This document shows positions 15,505-24,167 of a stretch of 64,000 nt of DNA, piece by piece. Below the pieces are notes generated by a model, which was given only the letters and a program-made list of their open reading frames with translations, was not told the origin of the DNA and searched no databases. Numbering within the stretch: the stretch's first letter is position 1; the number at the start of each line of letters is the position of its first letter. The DNA comes from Ruminococcaceae bacterium YAD3003 (GTDB lineage Bacteria; Bacillota; Clostridia; Saccharofermentanales; Saccharofermentanaceae), in the NCBI GenBank assembly GCA_900107185.1, contig FNPA01000004.1, positions 1 to 64,000 on the forward strand, read 5' to 3'. The position numbers and the translations under genes are program-made.

Positions 15505-17349
15505 ATGGATGAAGCGGAGAGAAGAAGACTAAACTCGGAAGAAGACGCTGAGGTCTTTATGACTGATAAAAAGACGGATAAAACAAAACGGGCTCCTAGA
15601 GCAACGGGGACGAATAGGTATGTTCCTGAATTTTCTGATGCGTGTATCCATTCCGCTGTTTCGGATAAAGAATGCCATTTCTTAATGTTGTTTGAACGTC
15701 TAATATCTGCCATGACGGATATAGACAATATCGATATTGAACATATAGAGAATCTTCTTATTGAGATATGTTCGATGTTCAGGCTTTCTAAGGCGGTTAC
15801 TAGAGTATATAAGAATCAACAGGAAGAGCAGGAAGGTGCAGGCGAGACGTTATGTTGTTTCGATACCGGTAAAGAAGGTAACGAGATCCTTACCTTGCGG
15901 ACTGTTACAAGCGTAATGTCCAGGACAACCATTACCACATATATGGCGCCTGAAGAAGAACCATTGACTGAAGAGGAGAGGTCAAAGGTCGAACTTGTAA
16001 TGAGGACGGTCCTTAGTTTTGTGAGCCGCAACAGGATGAGGGATATTGTTTATGAACTTGCTTATTATGATGAAGCAGGGTATCCTAACCTCCGTAACTG
16101 GAGAGAATATCTCGATGATGTTGTAAAAAATAAGCGGACAGCGAACAAGCTGGCATTCCGTTATAATCTGAGGCATTTCTCGCTGATTAACGACGAGTTC
16201 GGGAGAAGTGCCGGTGATGTCATCATGTTAGATCACTACAACAAACTCAAAGAGATCATCGGCGAGGACGGAATGCTTGCCCGTCTTGGCGGAGACAATT
16301 TCTTGGGAATGTGTTCTGTGGATAAGACGAAGATCGTGATCGATTATCTTACGGAGACAGAAGCAAAAGCACCCAAAGGCATGGTTGTAAATATTTCAAC
16401 CAATGCCGGCTTTTTCCGTATTCCGAGTGATCATGAAGTCAGGGCAGATGAGATCATGGGAAGCATTATCAATGCCTATCGTATCGCGCAGACCGGCGGT
16501 ATGGATAATATCGTTTTCTACGATGAGGAGTTCCTTGAAAAAAAGGAAAAGAGCATGCGTGTCCAGCAGTATTTCCCTGAAGCGTTCGAACGAAACGAAT
16601 TCATCCCGTTCTATCAGCCTAAGGTCAATGTGGTAAACGGCAGCCTCGTTGGTGCCGAAGCTCTCTGCAGATGGTTCCATGCAGGGAAGATCATACCGCC
16701 TGCGGAGTTTATACCTGTTCTTGAGCAGACAAGTGAGATATGCAGGCTTGATTTCCATATGCTCGAATGCGTATGCAGGGACATGAAGCGCTGGTCAGAT
16801 GAAGGCAGAAAACTGATAAGAATATCTATTAATTTCTCAAGAAAGCACATTTATAACGCATACCTCCCGGAGACGATTGCTGAGATCGTTGACCGTTACG
16901 ATCTGCCTCATGAACTGATCGAGATCGAGTTCACCGAATCCACATCCGAGGTCGAATTCAGTGACTTAAAGCGGATGGCGACTGAGCTCAGCAATATGGG
17001 CTTCTCGATATCGATAGATGATTTCGGTATTGGTTATTCCTCCCTTAATCTGATCAAGGATATTCCGTGGGATACATTAAAGATTGATAAGAGTTTTCTG
17101 CCTGACGGATACAGTAAAGACAACGATATGAGCAACATAATGTTCAGGCATGTTGTGTCGATGACAAATCAGCTGGGAATGGAATGCATTACTGAAGGCG
17201 TCGAGACCATAGAACACGTTAACACTCTGAGAAGTAACGGATGTGATATCGCTCAGGGCTATTACTTTGACAGACCTCTTCCTGTGGCAGATTTTGAAGA
17301 CAGGATTGCCAAGGGAAAGTACGAGATCGAGTCGCAATCTGAAATCTGA
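15505..17349 (+). CDS. GGDEF-EAL protein, probable c-di-GMP phosphodiesterase
   Basis: 614 residues, no membrane helices seen. About 190 N-terminal residues have no recognisable motif (possibly GAF-like). The GGDEF domain (about 190-340) has RLGGDNF in place of GGDEF, so cyclase activity is likely lost. The EAL domain (about 355-610) keeps its active-site signature: LVGAEALCRW, the Asn in RISINFS, IEIEFTEST, the Asp pair in SIDDFGIGYSS, the Lys in LKIDKSF, ITEGVET and the final IAQGYYFDRPLP. It should hydrolyse c-di-GMP. There is no Shine-Dalgarno site before ATG 15505; ATG 15559 preceded by GAGG is an alternative start. Confidence 0.92.
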   Translation: MDEAERRRLNSEEDAEVFMTDKKTDKTKRAPRATGTNRYVPEFSDACIHSAVSDKECHFLMLFERLISAMTDIDNIDIEHIENLLIEICSMFRLSKAVTRVYKNQQEEQEGAGETLCCFDTGKEGNEILTLRTVTSVMSRTTITTYMAPEEEPLTEEERSKVELVMRTVLSFVSRNRMRDIVYELAYYDEAGYPNLRNWREYLDDVVKNKRTANKLAFRYNLRHFSLINDEFGRSAGDVIMLDHYNKLKEIIGEDGMLARLGGDNFLGMCSVDKTKIVIDYLTETEAKAPKGMVVNISTNAGFFRIPSDHEVRADEIMGSIINAYRIAQTGGMDNIVFYDEEFLEKKEKSMRVQQYFPEAFERNEFIPFYQPKVNVVNGSLVGAEALCRWFHAGKIIPPAEFIPVLEQTSEICRLDFHMLECVCRDMKRWSDEGRKLIRISINFSRKHIYNAYLPETIAEIVDRYDLPHELIEIEFTESTSEVEFSDLKRMATELSNMGFSISIDDFGIGYSSLNLIKDIPWDTLKIDKSFLPDGYSKDNDMSNIMFRHVVSMTNQLGMECITEGVETIEHVNTLRSNGCDIAQGYYFDRPLPVADFEDRIAKGKYEIESQSEI

Positions 17350-17497
17350 TCAGTTTAAGATCCATTCTGTTGAGAATGGCAATGTTACAGGCGACCGGAT
17401 TATAGATACAAATTTCAGTGAACAATTCGTATCGTTAAAATGTAGGTTATAATAGCTCTTATGATTTTTGGGTTTTAGACCCGCAATAGGAGTGTTT

Positions 17498-18562
17498 ATG
17501 AAAGTATTGAAGAAGATTTTTAAAGCTCTGCTGATCATCGTTATCATCTTAGTCGTCCTTTTTGCGGCATTGCTCGTATGGCTTACTGTTGTCGAATATA
17601 GGCCGGAAGATCGCGAGACAGTTACAGTTGAAGCTTTAGGCGGAGGTGCCAAATCACTGGCAACAGGTGATTCCATCAAGATAGTTGCATGGAATATGGG
17701 CTATGGTGCATTGGGCGATAATGCAGATTTCTTTATGGACGGCGGCTCAATGGTATATACCGCTGATGAGGCGAGAGTAAGAGAGAATCTTGATGCTATG
17801 GTCAGCGAGGTTAAGGCTCAGAATCCGGATATCGTTTTACTTCAGGAGATCGATATTAACAGCAGCAGAAGTTATTACATCGATGAGTCTTCTTATTTTG
17901 ATAATCTTGGTTATAACAACATGGTTTATGCCAACAACTTCAAGGTTGCATTTTTCCCGTTCCCGATTCCGCCTTACGGAAAGATCGATTCAGGAATTGC
18001 AACTTATTCAAGTTATGCGACAACTTCTGCTGAAAGAATTCAGCTGCCTTGTCCTTTCAAATGGCCTGTTAAAACAATCAATCTGAAGAGATGTGTTCTT
18101 GTTTCCAGAATTCCTGTAGAAGGTGGTAAGGAACTTGTTATCGTAAATCTTCACCTCGAGGCTTATGATGACGGTGTCGGCAAGGCTGCTCAGGCTAAGA
18201 TGCTCATGGATATTTTGGATTATGAAACATCGCTGGGTAATTATGTAATTGCCGGAGGCGATTTCAACCAGTCCTTCTCCAACGTTCAGTGTAACTATCC
18301 GGTATATTCTGAACAGTGGCAGCCTGCAGCAATGGATGTAAGTATCTATGAGAGCAATTGGCAGTTCATTATGAACAATGAGATTCCTACATGCAGATCA
18401 CTTTATGCTCCGTTGGTAGGAAATGAGAATACTCTGCAGTACTATATGATCGATGGTTTCATTATTTCGAAAAATATAACTGTCGATTCATATGAGATCC
18501 GTGATCTGGGATTCGTAAACAGTGATCATAACCCTCAGGTTATTACAGTAACTCTTAATTAA
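17498..18562 (+). CDS. Endonuclease/exonuclease/phosphatase-family membrane protein
   Basis: 354 residues from ATG 17498, which has AGGAG upstream. A single N-terminal helix (LLIIVIILVVLFAALLVWL) anchors it, with the domain outside the cell. EEP motifs are visible in order: VAWNMGYG, IVLLQEID with the metal-binding Glu, VNLHLEAYDD, IAGGDFNQS and the final SDHNPQV with the catalytic Asp-His pair. The family cleaves phosphodiesters in nucleic acids, lipids or inositol phosphates. The substrate here is not determinable. A strong terminator follows, so this ends the transcription unit. Confidence 0.9.
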   Translation: MKVLKKIFKALLIIVIILVVLFAALLVWLTVVEYRPEDRETVTVEALGGGAKSLATGDSIKIVAWNMGYGALGDNADFFMDGGSMVYTADEARVRENLDAMVSEVKAQNPDIVLLQEIDINSSRSYYIDESSYFDNLGYNNMVYANNFKVAFFPFPIPPYGKIDSGIATYSSYATTSAERIQLPCPFKWPVKTINLKRCVLVSRIPVEGGKELVIVNLHLEAYDDGVGKAAQAKMLMDILDYETSLGNYVIAGGDFNQSFSNVQCNYPVYSEQWQPAAMDVSIYESNWQFIMNNEIPTCRSLYAPLVGNENTLQYYMIDGFIISKNITVDSYEIRDLGFVNSDHNPQVITVTLN

Positions 18563-18587
18563 ATTCATATAACAATATGAACACCAA

Positions 18588-18620
18588 CAAAAAACCTCCC
18601 CCAAAACGGGGAGGTTTTTT
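18588..18620. terminator. Strong, probably bidirectional terminator
   Basis: AAAAAACCTCCCC (18588-18600) pairs with GGGGAGGTTTTTT (18608-18620) around a short loop. A and T tracts on either side allow use in both directions, serving the EEP gene and the convergent mini-pilin gene. Confidence 0.9.
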
Positions 18621-18705
18621 GCGTGCTTCGCTTTATGGATAAGAGGTTTATGATGTCCGATCACCCTTGAGACAGGCTCATAAGTTCTCTATTAAGCGGA
18701 ATTAA

Positions 18706-18912
18706 TTACTCGTACTGATCGAATCCGACTGTATCAGCAACTTCCTCAATGTAGCTGTTGTGCTGTGAAACAGAAACAGTAGCAACATTAGCTGCAGATA
18801 AATACTTTGATACACCGAAAACGAGTACGCCTGCAAGAATTACGATGATTGCGATTACCAATACCATTTCTACGAGTGTGAAACCTTTACGTGACTTAAC
18901 TACCTTTTTCAT
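18706..18912 (-). CDS. Very short type IV prepilin-like protein
   Basis: 68 residues with a class III signal: a KKVVKSRK leader, then GFTLVEMVLVIAIIVILAGV, i.e. cleavage after Gly with Phe at +1 and Glu at +5. After the hydrophobic helix only about 35 residues remain (ending SYIEEVADTVGFDQYE), against 100 or more in normal pilins. The minus-strand GGGGGAGG site 9 bp before ATG is strong, so it is expressed. No pilus assembly gene is next to it. It may be a minor pseudopilin, a cap, or part of a system encoded elsewhere. Confidence 0.85.
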   Translation of the reverse strand: MKKVVKSRKGFTLVEMVLVIAIIVILAGVLVFGVSKYLSAANVATVSVSQHNSYIEEVADTVGFDQYE

Positions 18913-19230
18913 AATATGACCTCCCCCGATTCAGGATCACTACCTTACGAAACAAATATATCACAATTAGTTCACAAAGTGTTCATATTTTTCATAATTT
19001 TTCCAATTTTGTGCGTATTGCCAATCACCGAAATTGGTTTTTGTGCATGTTGTGGCGAAAATGACGATAAACCGCTTGGTTAAGCGGTTTGTTACAGGCT
19101 GGTGGCAGCAAAATCGGGGGTGGGTAAAAAGGATATAGAATATTAATACCAGAAATATTAAATGCGGTTTATTAACAAATACGTTAACAAATTGTTAATA
19201 AACCAACCTCCCGGCTTCGTAAAGTTCTGA
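18913..19230. other. Non-coding stretch upstream of tRNA-Val
   Basis: No gene is seen. It should contain the minus-strand promoter of the pilin gene. A perfect 9-bp inverted repeat, AAACCGCTT (19069-19077) and AAGCGGTTT (19082-19090), forms a hairpin with only a weak T tract. A second short dyad CCAAT...ATTGG lies near 19020-19037. Their role is unknown. Confidence 0.5.
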
Positions 19231-19259
19231 TTGTCAAAGAAGTTAAAACAAGGTATACT
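19231..19259 (+). promoter_or_regulatory. Promoter of tRNA-Val
   Basis: TTGTCA (19231-19236) and TATACT (19254-19259) with a 17-bp spacer, ending 17 bp before the tRNA 5' end. Confidence 0.8.
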
Positions 19260-19276
19260 TTCAAAGTTCAAATTTC

Positions 19277-19353
19277 GGATGATTAGCTCAGCTGGCTAGA
19301 GTACATGCTTGACGTGCATGGGGTCACAGGTTCGAGCCCTGTATCATCCACCA
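19277..19353 (+). tRNA. tRNA-Val (anticodon GAC)
   Basis: The acceptor stem GGATGAT pairs with ATCATCC. The D-arm contains TAGCTCAGCTGGCTAGAG. The anticodon stem CATGC/GCATG encloses the loop TTGACGT with anticodon GAC. The T-arm is ACAGG TTCGAGC CCTGT. The discriminator is A and CCA is encoded (19351-19353). All four arms are intact, so it should be functional, reading GUC and GUU codons. Confidence 0.97.
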
Positions 19354-19357
19354 TACC

Positions 19358-19396
19358 AAAGACGATTGGGAGTTGTTCCGGTCGTCTTTTTCTTTT
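19358..19396 (+). terminator. Terminator of tRNA-Val
   Basis: AAAGACGA (19358-19365) pairs with TCGTCTTT (19382-19389) and is followed by a T-rich tract. Confidence 0.85.
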
Positions 19397-19456
19397 ATCA
19401 CGCAGGGTTATAATGTATGAAAATATAATTTAAATATGCATTAAAAAATAGGATTT

Positions 19457-20023
19457 ATGAATAAGACTGATTTGGTAAAGGATAGTTATATAAAATATCA
19501 GGGTTCAACATTTTATATGGCCAGGGAAGACCGCAGGGCTTATGAGCAGTATAAATCTTTGAATCCGGGTCAGGATCTTCTCGGTAATTGGGATGAGGAA
19601 ATCCTCGAAGACCTTTTTGCAAAGCTATGGAAAGATGAAGCCAATGTCTGGTATATACACAGTTCGATTGTCAGGGTTCTGAACAGAAGATATGTTGATC
19701 TGAATTACTGGGTGTCACGTCTTTTGGATGAGATGGAGAAAATGACTGAACTGGATAAGAAGAATAAGATAATCATCATAGAGACCATGAGCGGACATAA
19801 CAGCAAAGAGGATAAGGGCGGTGTGCATCTGATTTGTTTATATACTGACCTGGAAGAACGCATGGTTAAGGTCATGAATGAACTGAAGAGCTTCTATTGT
19901 GATGATTATGACAATCTGAACGAGATAGGATGGAATAATATTGTAGACCGACATTTATGTGCAGTTAACGATTATGTCAGGGCATATAAGAAATTCGGAA
20001 AACTCAAATTGAGTACGCTGTAA
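19457..20023 (+). CDS. Conserved-looking hypothetical protein, 188 aa
   Basis: I do not recognise a family. The protein is soluble, mostly helical and rich in charged and aromatic residues, with YWVSRLLDEMEKM around residues 75-90 and a segment of strand-like residues KIIIIETMSG near 105. There is no signal peptide, membrane helix or obvious catalytic motif. A weak AGGA lies upstream of the ATG. It is 23 bp ahead of the HD-domain gene and may be co-transcribed with it. Confidence 0.7.
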   Translation: MNKTDLVKDSYIKYQGSTFYMAREDRRAYEQYKSLNPGQDLLGNWDEEILEDLFAKLWKDEANVWYIHSSIVRVLNRRYVDLNYWVSRLLDEMEKMTELDKKNKIIIIETMSGHNSKEDKGGVHLICLYTDLEERMVKVMNELKSFYCDDYDNLNEIGWNNIVDRHLCAVNDYVRAYKKFGKLKLSTL

Positions 20024-20046
20024 AATCATATTTCGAAGAGGTTAAT

Positions 20047-20658
20047 ATGAGCGATAGAGAAAGACTTCAAAAACAGATCGATTTCATAAAAGAGATCGAC
20101 AAAGAAAAGATGATCAAGCGCCAGAGCTATCTTACCGATTGTGAAACTCATGAGAATGATGCTGAACATGCATGGCACATGGCGATAATGACATTGCTGC
20201 TCAAAGAGTATGCAAATGAAGAAATAGATGTATTAAAAACAGTTACCATGCTGCTGATCCATGACCTCGTTGAGGTATATGCAGGTGATACTTATGCTTA
20301 CGATGAGGAAGGAAAGAAGACACAGGCAGAACGCGAAGCAAAAGCAGCGGATAAGCTCTATGGCATCCTTCCTGAAGATCAGGGTGAATATTTTAAATCT
20401 ATCTGGCTCGAGTTCGAAGAACAGAAAACACCCGAGGCTAAATTTGCCAGAACTATGGACTGTTTCCAGCCTCTCATGCTGAATGATGCTACTAACGGAA
20501 GGGCATGGAAAGAGCATGATGTAAGACGCAGCTGGGTCATGAACAGAAATAAAAATACTAGCGCGGGTTCGGAGGAACTCTGGCAATTCGCGAAAGAAAA
20601 CTTCATCGATCCTAACGTTGAGAACGGAAATATAATTGACGACCGTGAAGAAAAGTAA
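20047..20658 (+). CDS. HD-domain hydrolase (HDDC2/YfbR-like)
   Basis: 203 residues with the HD-domain metal motif: His in ENDAEHAWHMA (residues 36-44), the His-Asp pair in LLIHDLVEVYAGDTYAYD (near 75) and the later Asp in ARTMDCFQPLM (near 140). The pattern fits the HDDC2/YfbR group, which removes phosphate from deoxynucleoside monophosphates. That activity is assigned by family only. GAAGAGG precedes the start. It lies 23 bp behind an uncharacterised gene. Confidence 0.88.
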   Translation: MSDRERLQKQIDFIKEIDKEKMIKRQSYLTDCETHENDAEHAWHMAIMTLLLKEYANEEIDVLKTVTMLLIHDLVEVYAGDTYAYDEEGKKTQAEREAKAADKLYGILPEDQGEYFKSIWLEFEEQKTPEAKFARTMDCFQPLMLNDATNGRAWKEHDVRRSWVMNRNKNTSAGSEELWQFAKENFIDPNVENGNIIDDREEK

Positions 20659-20736
20659 TCATCCGTCTATTTGACCTTTATATTCCTGTCGAATTATAAT
20701 TAGTTACCCTTTAAAGGAATAAGAGGAGGAAAATAG

Positions 20737-21177
20737 ATGAGCAAGTTTTGCCCTAGATGCGGAACTCAGGTCATTGATGAAGCGAATTTTTGCATGAAGT
20801 GCGGTTTTGATTTCCGCGCGGTGGAATCTGATTCAGCAGCCACACCTGCTCCTGAAAAGACACAGACTAATACACAGCCTCAGTCACAGCTACAGAACTC
20901 CCAAAAGGGATACCCATGGGTTCAGAATTCAGGCTTTGTAAATCCGAATCCCGTGGCAGGTTATGAGACATATAATCCGACCTTCCACTGCAGATGTGAG
21001 TATTGCTACTTTGAGTTTGATTACCATACATACGATTTAGGTCACAGAGCATGGTATCCTCACGGATTCGTTTATTGTCCGCGCTGCCACAGACCTTTGA
21101 GACATAAACTTGAATACGAAGTAATAACAAATGTTAAGCCGTCTCAGTCTGATGCATCGACTGAAAATCCGGATTAA
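20737..21177 (+). CDS. Double zinc-ribbon protein
   Basis: 146 residues. The N-terminus is a zinc ribbon, KFCPRCGTQV ... FCMKCGFDF, with four cysteines. A Pro/Gln/Thr-rich linker of about 60 residues follows, then a second ribbon-like region CRCEYCYFEFDYH ... YCPRCHRPLRH. No membrane helix is seen. Proteins of this layout are common in Clostridia without a known role; binding of nucleic acid or protein partners is a guess. Its own terminator follows at 21187. It belongs to a set of three proteins in this window that start with the same type of ribbon. Confidence 0.8.
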   Translation: MSKFCPRCGTQVIDEANFCMKCGFDFRAVESDSAATPAPEKTQTNTQPQSQLQNSQKGYPWVQNSGFVNPNPVAGYETYNPTFHCRCEYCYFEFDYHTYDLGHRAWYPHGFVYCPRCHRPLRHKLEYEVITNVKPSQSDASTENPD

Positions 21178-21186
21178 GTCACAAAC

Positions 21187-21216
21187 AGGCCGCTTCTGAT
21201 TTGGAGCGGCCTTTTA
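21187..21216 (+). terminator. Terminator between zinc-ribbon gene and prfA
   Basis: AGGCCGCT (21187-21194) pairs with AGCGGCCT (21205-21212), followed by TTTT. Confidence 0.8.
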
Positions 21217-21217
21217 A

Positions 21218-21245
21218 TTGGAAATATAACTTCTTATATGATAAT
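21218..21245 (+). promoter_or_regulatory. Candidate promoter of prfA
   Basis: TTGGAA (21218-21223) and GATAAT (21240-21245) with a 16-bp spacer. The -10 element ends 11 bp before the prfA ATG, and no Shine-Dalgarno sequence fits between them, so the message may be leaderless or nearly so. Confidence 0.4.
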
Positions 21246-21256
21246 TTTGTATAACG

Positions 21257-22345
21257 ATGGCAATAGATAAGAGTAAGACAGATCTGATAAAGGCTAAATA
21301 TGAAGAGCTCACCGGAACATTAAGTGATCCGGCAGTAGCTTCACGCCCTGAGGAATATACAAAGTATTCAAAAGAACTCGCATCCCTTAATCCGCAGGTC
21401 GAAGCTATTAAGAGTTACGAAGCCTGCGAAAAGGAAATAGAAGGAATACTTACGCTCTTAGAGAGCGGTGATTTAGGCGGCGATGACGAGATGAGAAGTC
21501 TTGCCAATGCCGAACTGGCAGATGCAAAGGAAAGATTGTCAGAACTGGAAAAAGAACTGATGATCTATCTGACTCCCGGTGATCCGAGAGACTCCAGATC
21601 TGTAATCCTTGAGATCAGGGCAGGTGCCGGCGGAGAAGAATCTGCGCTCTTTGCTTCTGATTTATTTAAGATGTATAAGGGCTATTCCGCTTTGAAAGGT
21701 TTTGATGTCAGCATAGTTGATATGAGTCCTACCGAACTTGGTGGATACAAAGAAATAGTAGCCGAAATAGACGGTCCGAGAGTTTATTCCAGAATGAAGT
21801 TTGAGAGCGGAGTTCACAGAGTCCAGAGAGTTCCTGTAACTGAATCAGGCGGCAGGGTTCATACATCAACTGCAACCGTCGCAGTTCTGCCGAAGGCTGA
21901 ACCGACCGATGTCGAGATCAATCCGAATGATCTTAAGATCGACCGTTTCAGAGCATCTGGTGCAGGCGGCCAGCACATCAATAAGACATCTTCTGCTATA
22001 AGAATTACACACCTTCCGACAGGCATGGTTGTTACATGTCAGGACGAGAGATCGCAGATTCAGAACAAAGAGAAGGCGATGGAAGTATTACAGAGCCGCT
22101 TGTGGGCCATTGCGCATCAGGCTGACGTTGACAGACATAACGATGAGAGAAAATCGCAGGTAGGAACAGGTGACAGATCGGAGAGAATCCGCACTTATAA
22201 CTACCACCAGGGCAGAGTTACTGATCACAGAATAGGCTTGACTCTATATAAACTCGACAGTATTCTTGCAGGCGATCTTGATGAGATAGTTGATGCATTA
22301 ACACTTGCACAGGCAGCGGAAAATGCCGGTGGTAGCGAGGAATGA
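21257..22345 (+). CDS. prfA: Peptide chain release factor 1
   Basis: 362 residues, normal for RF1. It ends translation at UAA and UAG codons. The GGQ loop is present in FRASGAGGQHINKTSSAIR, and the preceding HRVQRVPVTESGGRVHTSTA is characteristic of class I release factors. The initial helical domain, domain 2 and the C-terminal DHRIGLTLYKLD segment are all complete. The GGQ glutamine is the substrate of a PrmC-type methylase, but no prmC gene is adjacent. The start ATG 21257 has no clear ribosome binding site. The Sua5 gene follows 13 bp downstream. Confidence 0.97.
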   Translation: MAIDKSKTDLIKAKYEELTGTLSDPAVASRPEEYTKYSKELASLNPQVEAIKSYEACEKEIEGILTLLESGDLGGDDEMRSLANAELADAKERLSELEKELMIYLTPGDPRDSRSVILEIRAGAGGEESALFASDLFKMYKGYSALKGFDVSIVDMSPTELGGYKEIVAEIDGPRVYSRMKFESGVHRVQRVPVTESGGRVHTSTATVAVLPKAEPTDVEINPNDLKIDRFRASGAGGQHINKTSSAIRITHLPTGMVVTCQDERSQIQNKEKAMEVLQSRLWAIAHQADVDRHNDERKSQVGTGDRSERIRTYNYHQGRVTDHRIGLTLYKLDSILAGDLDEIVDALTLAQAAENAGGSEE

Positions 22346-22358
22346 TAAAGAGGTAAAT

Positions 22359-24167
22359 ATGGAACGCTCTAAATTGTATAAGAAAACATTACTTATAGAT
22401 TCATCTGATGATAAAGCTATCAAGGATGCCGCTGAGCATCTGAGAAACGGTGAGGTAGTCGGGTTCCCCACAGAGACCGTTTACGGTTTGGGATGTGACG
22501 GCAGAAACGGTGATGCAGTAAAGAAAGTTTTCGAAGCGAAGGGCCGTCCTGCAGATAACCCCTTGATCTGCCATATAGGTGATAAATCACAGATCAGAGA
22601 AATTGTTTCCGAGATAACGCCTCTTGCCCAAAAGCTTATTGATGCTTTCATGCCCGGCCCGATTACGCTGGTTATGAAAAAGGCAGAATGCATAGCAGAT
22701 GAGACTACGGCAGGCCTTGATACAGTCGGTGTCAGAATGCCTTCTAATCCTGTTGCAAATAAATTCCTGAAATATGCAGCAGTTCCTGTTGCCGCACCTT
22801 CTGCGAATCTGTCGGGAAGACCTTCTCCTACGAGTGCGAGATCTGTTCTCGAAGATATGGACGGATATATATACGCAATTATCGATGGCGGAGATTCCGA
22901 ATACGGACTCGAATCTACTGTTGTTGACTGCACAGGAACAGATCCTGTTATCTTAAGACCCGGTGCAGTTACAAAGGCTGATATTGATGCGGTTTTGAAA
23001 GATAAGGAGGCTGTTATGGCTGGCAGTATTACTGATGGAGAAGCTCCGAAGGCACCCGGAATGAAGTATCGTCACTATGCGCCTTATGCCCAGGTGGAGA
23101 TTATAAAAATGCCTGAAGGTACAAAGATTACTGGCGACAATGCAATCGGTACTGACGGTAAGATCGATAAGTCTGCTTCTGAGCCCGTAGACCTCAAAAA
23201 GCTTTCTGATGACGAGGCAAAAGAATTAGTTAATATCGCAGCTCCTTTTATTTTAAGGTCCCGTGAGATACTCGCTGAAAATCCTTTCGCGAGGATCGGC
23301 CTTTATTGTGGAAGTGAGATAAAAGCTATGTATGACAAGATGAACGATAAACTCCTGTCAGCGCATACGGAGTTCTGTGTCTATGGAAATACCGTTGATG
23401 TTTCATGTGCTTCACATGGCCTGTTCGAAGGATTGAGATTTCTTGATGTACAGGAAGTAGATGTAATCCTGGCACAGGGTTTTGACGGCGAAGGATTATC
23501 AGTTGCATATATGAACAGGCTTGGCAAAGCTTCCGGTAAGAAAGAGGCGTTAACCCCCGGTATGCCTGCTCCTTCCAGACCCGCGAGAACACCGCTTCCT
23601 CTTGATGCATTTAAGGATACATATACTGCTTCTGTTTTGTTTGTAGATGACAACAATATCTCTTTGTCTGCATGTCTTGAAACACTTATGAGACGAATGA
23701 TCGAGAAGAATGAACCTTATATCTCGAGCAAAGCAAGCGATACAGGTTTTGAAATCTATTGCGAATCCGCAGGCCTAACTGCTATGAACGGACTTGATCC
23801 CGATCCTGAGATGGAAAGGGCTGTAAAAGAACTTACAGGCCTTGGTATGGGATACGTTGAATCCAGAAGGGCAGACCCTGCGATCTATGACGACAATGAC
23901 CTTATCCTGACTGTAAGGGATGAACAGGCATTTGAAATTACAAAGGCATTCCCTGAGATTAAGGATAAAGTATTCTCTTTATCAACGTTTGCCGCTGCAA
24001 ACGGACTGGTAATGAAGGATTCATCCGGAAGAGTAATGTCCATTTCTGTTCCAGATCCGTCAGGCGAGAACTATGAGACATATCTTCACACCGCGAGAGC
24101 ACTCGGCGCATGGCTCGAACTGCTGTTCCCTTATATCCTGAAAGAACTCGGTGCTTCAAGGATCTGA
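22359..24167 (+). CDS. ywlC: Sua5/YwlC threonylcarbamoyl-AMP synthase fused to a degenerate LMW-PTP domain
   Basis: 602 residues from ATG 22359, which follows AGAGGT. Residues 15-215 are the YrdC domain that makes threonylcarbamoyl-AMP for tRNA t6A37: GEVVGFPTETVYGLGCDGRN, KGRPADNPL, PSANLSGRPSPTSA. KAPGMKYRHYAPYA starts the Sua5 linker, and a Sua5-type C-terminal domain follows to about 400. Residues 423-600 align with low-molecular-weight tyrosine phosphatases: SVLFV at the P-loop strand, ESAGL, ADPAIYDDNDLILTV, and PDPSGENYETY at the DPxG general-acid loop. The P-loop reads VDDNNISLS instead of VCTGNTCRS: the nucleophile Cys is Asp430 and the essential Arg is Leu436. Phosphatase chemistry should therefore be lost while the fold remains. 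Confidence 0.9.
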   Translation: MERSKLYKKTLLIDSSDDKAIKDAAEHLRNGEVVGFPTETVYGLGCDGRNGDAVKKVFEAKGRPADNPLICHIGDKSQIREIVSEITPLAQKLIDAFMPGPITLVMKKAECIADETTAGLDTVGVRMPSNPVANKFLKYAAVPVAAPSANLSGRPSPTSARSVLEDMDGYIYAIIDGGDSEYGLESTVVDCTGTDPVILRPGAVTKADIDAVLKDKEAVMAGSITDGEAPKAPGMKYRHYAPYAQVEIIKMPEGTKITGDNAIGTDGKIDKSASEPVDLKKLSDDEAKELVNIAAPFILRSREILAENPFARIGLYCGSEIKAMYDKMNDKLLSAHTEFCVYGNTVDVSCASHGLFEGLRFLDVQEVDVILAQGFDGEGLSVAYMNRLGKASGKKEALTPGMPAPSRPARTPLPLDAFKDTYTASVLFVDDNNISLSACLETLMRRMIEKNEPYISSKASDTGFEIYCESAGLTAMNGLDPDPEMERAVKELTGLGMGYVESRRADPAIYDDNDLILTVRDEQAFEITKAFPEIKDKVFSLSTFAAANGLVMKDSSGRVMSISVPDPSGENYETYLHTARALGAWLELLFPYILKELGASRI

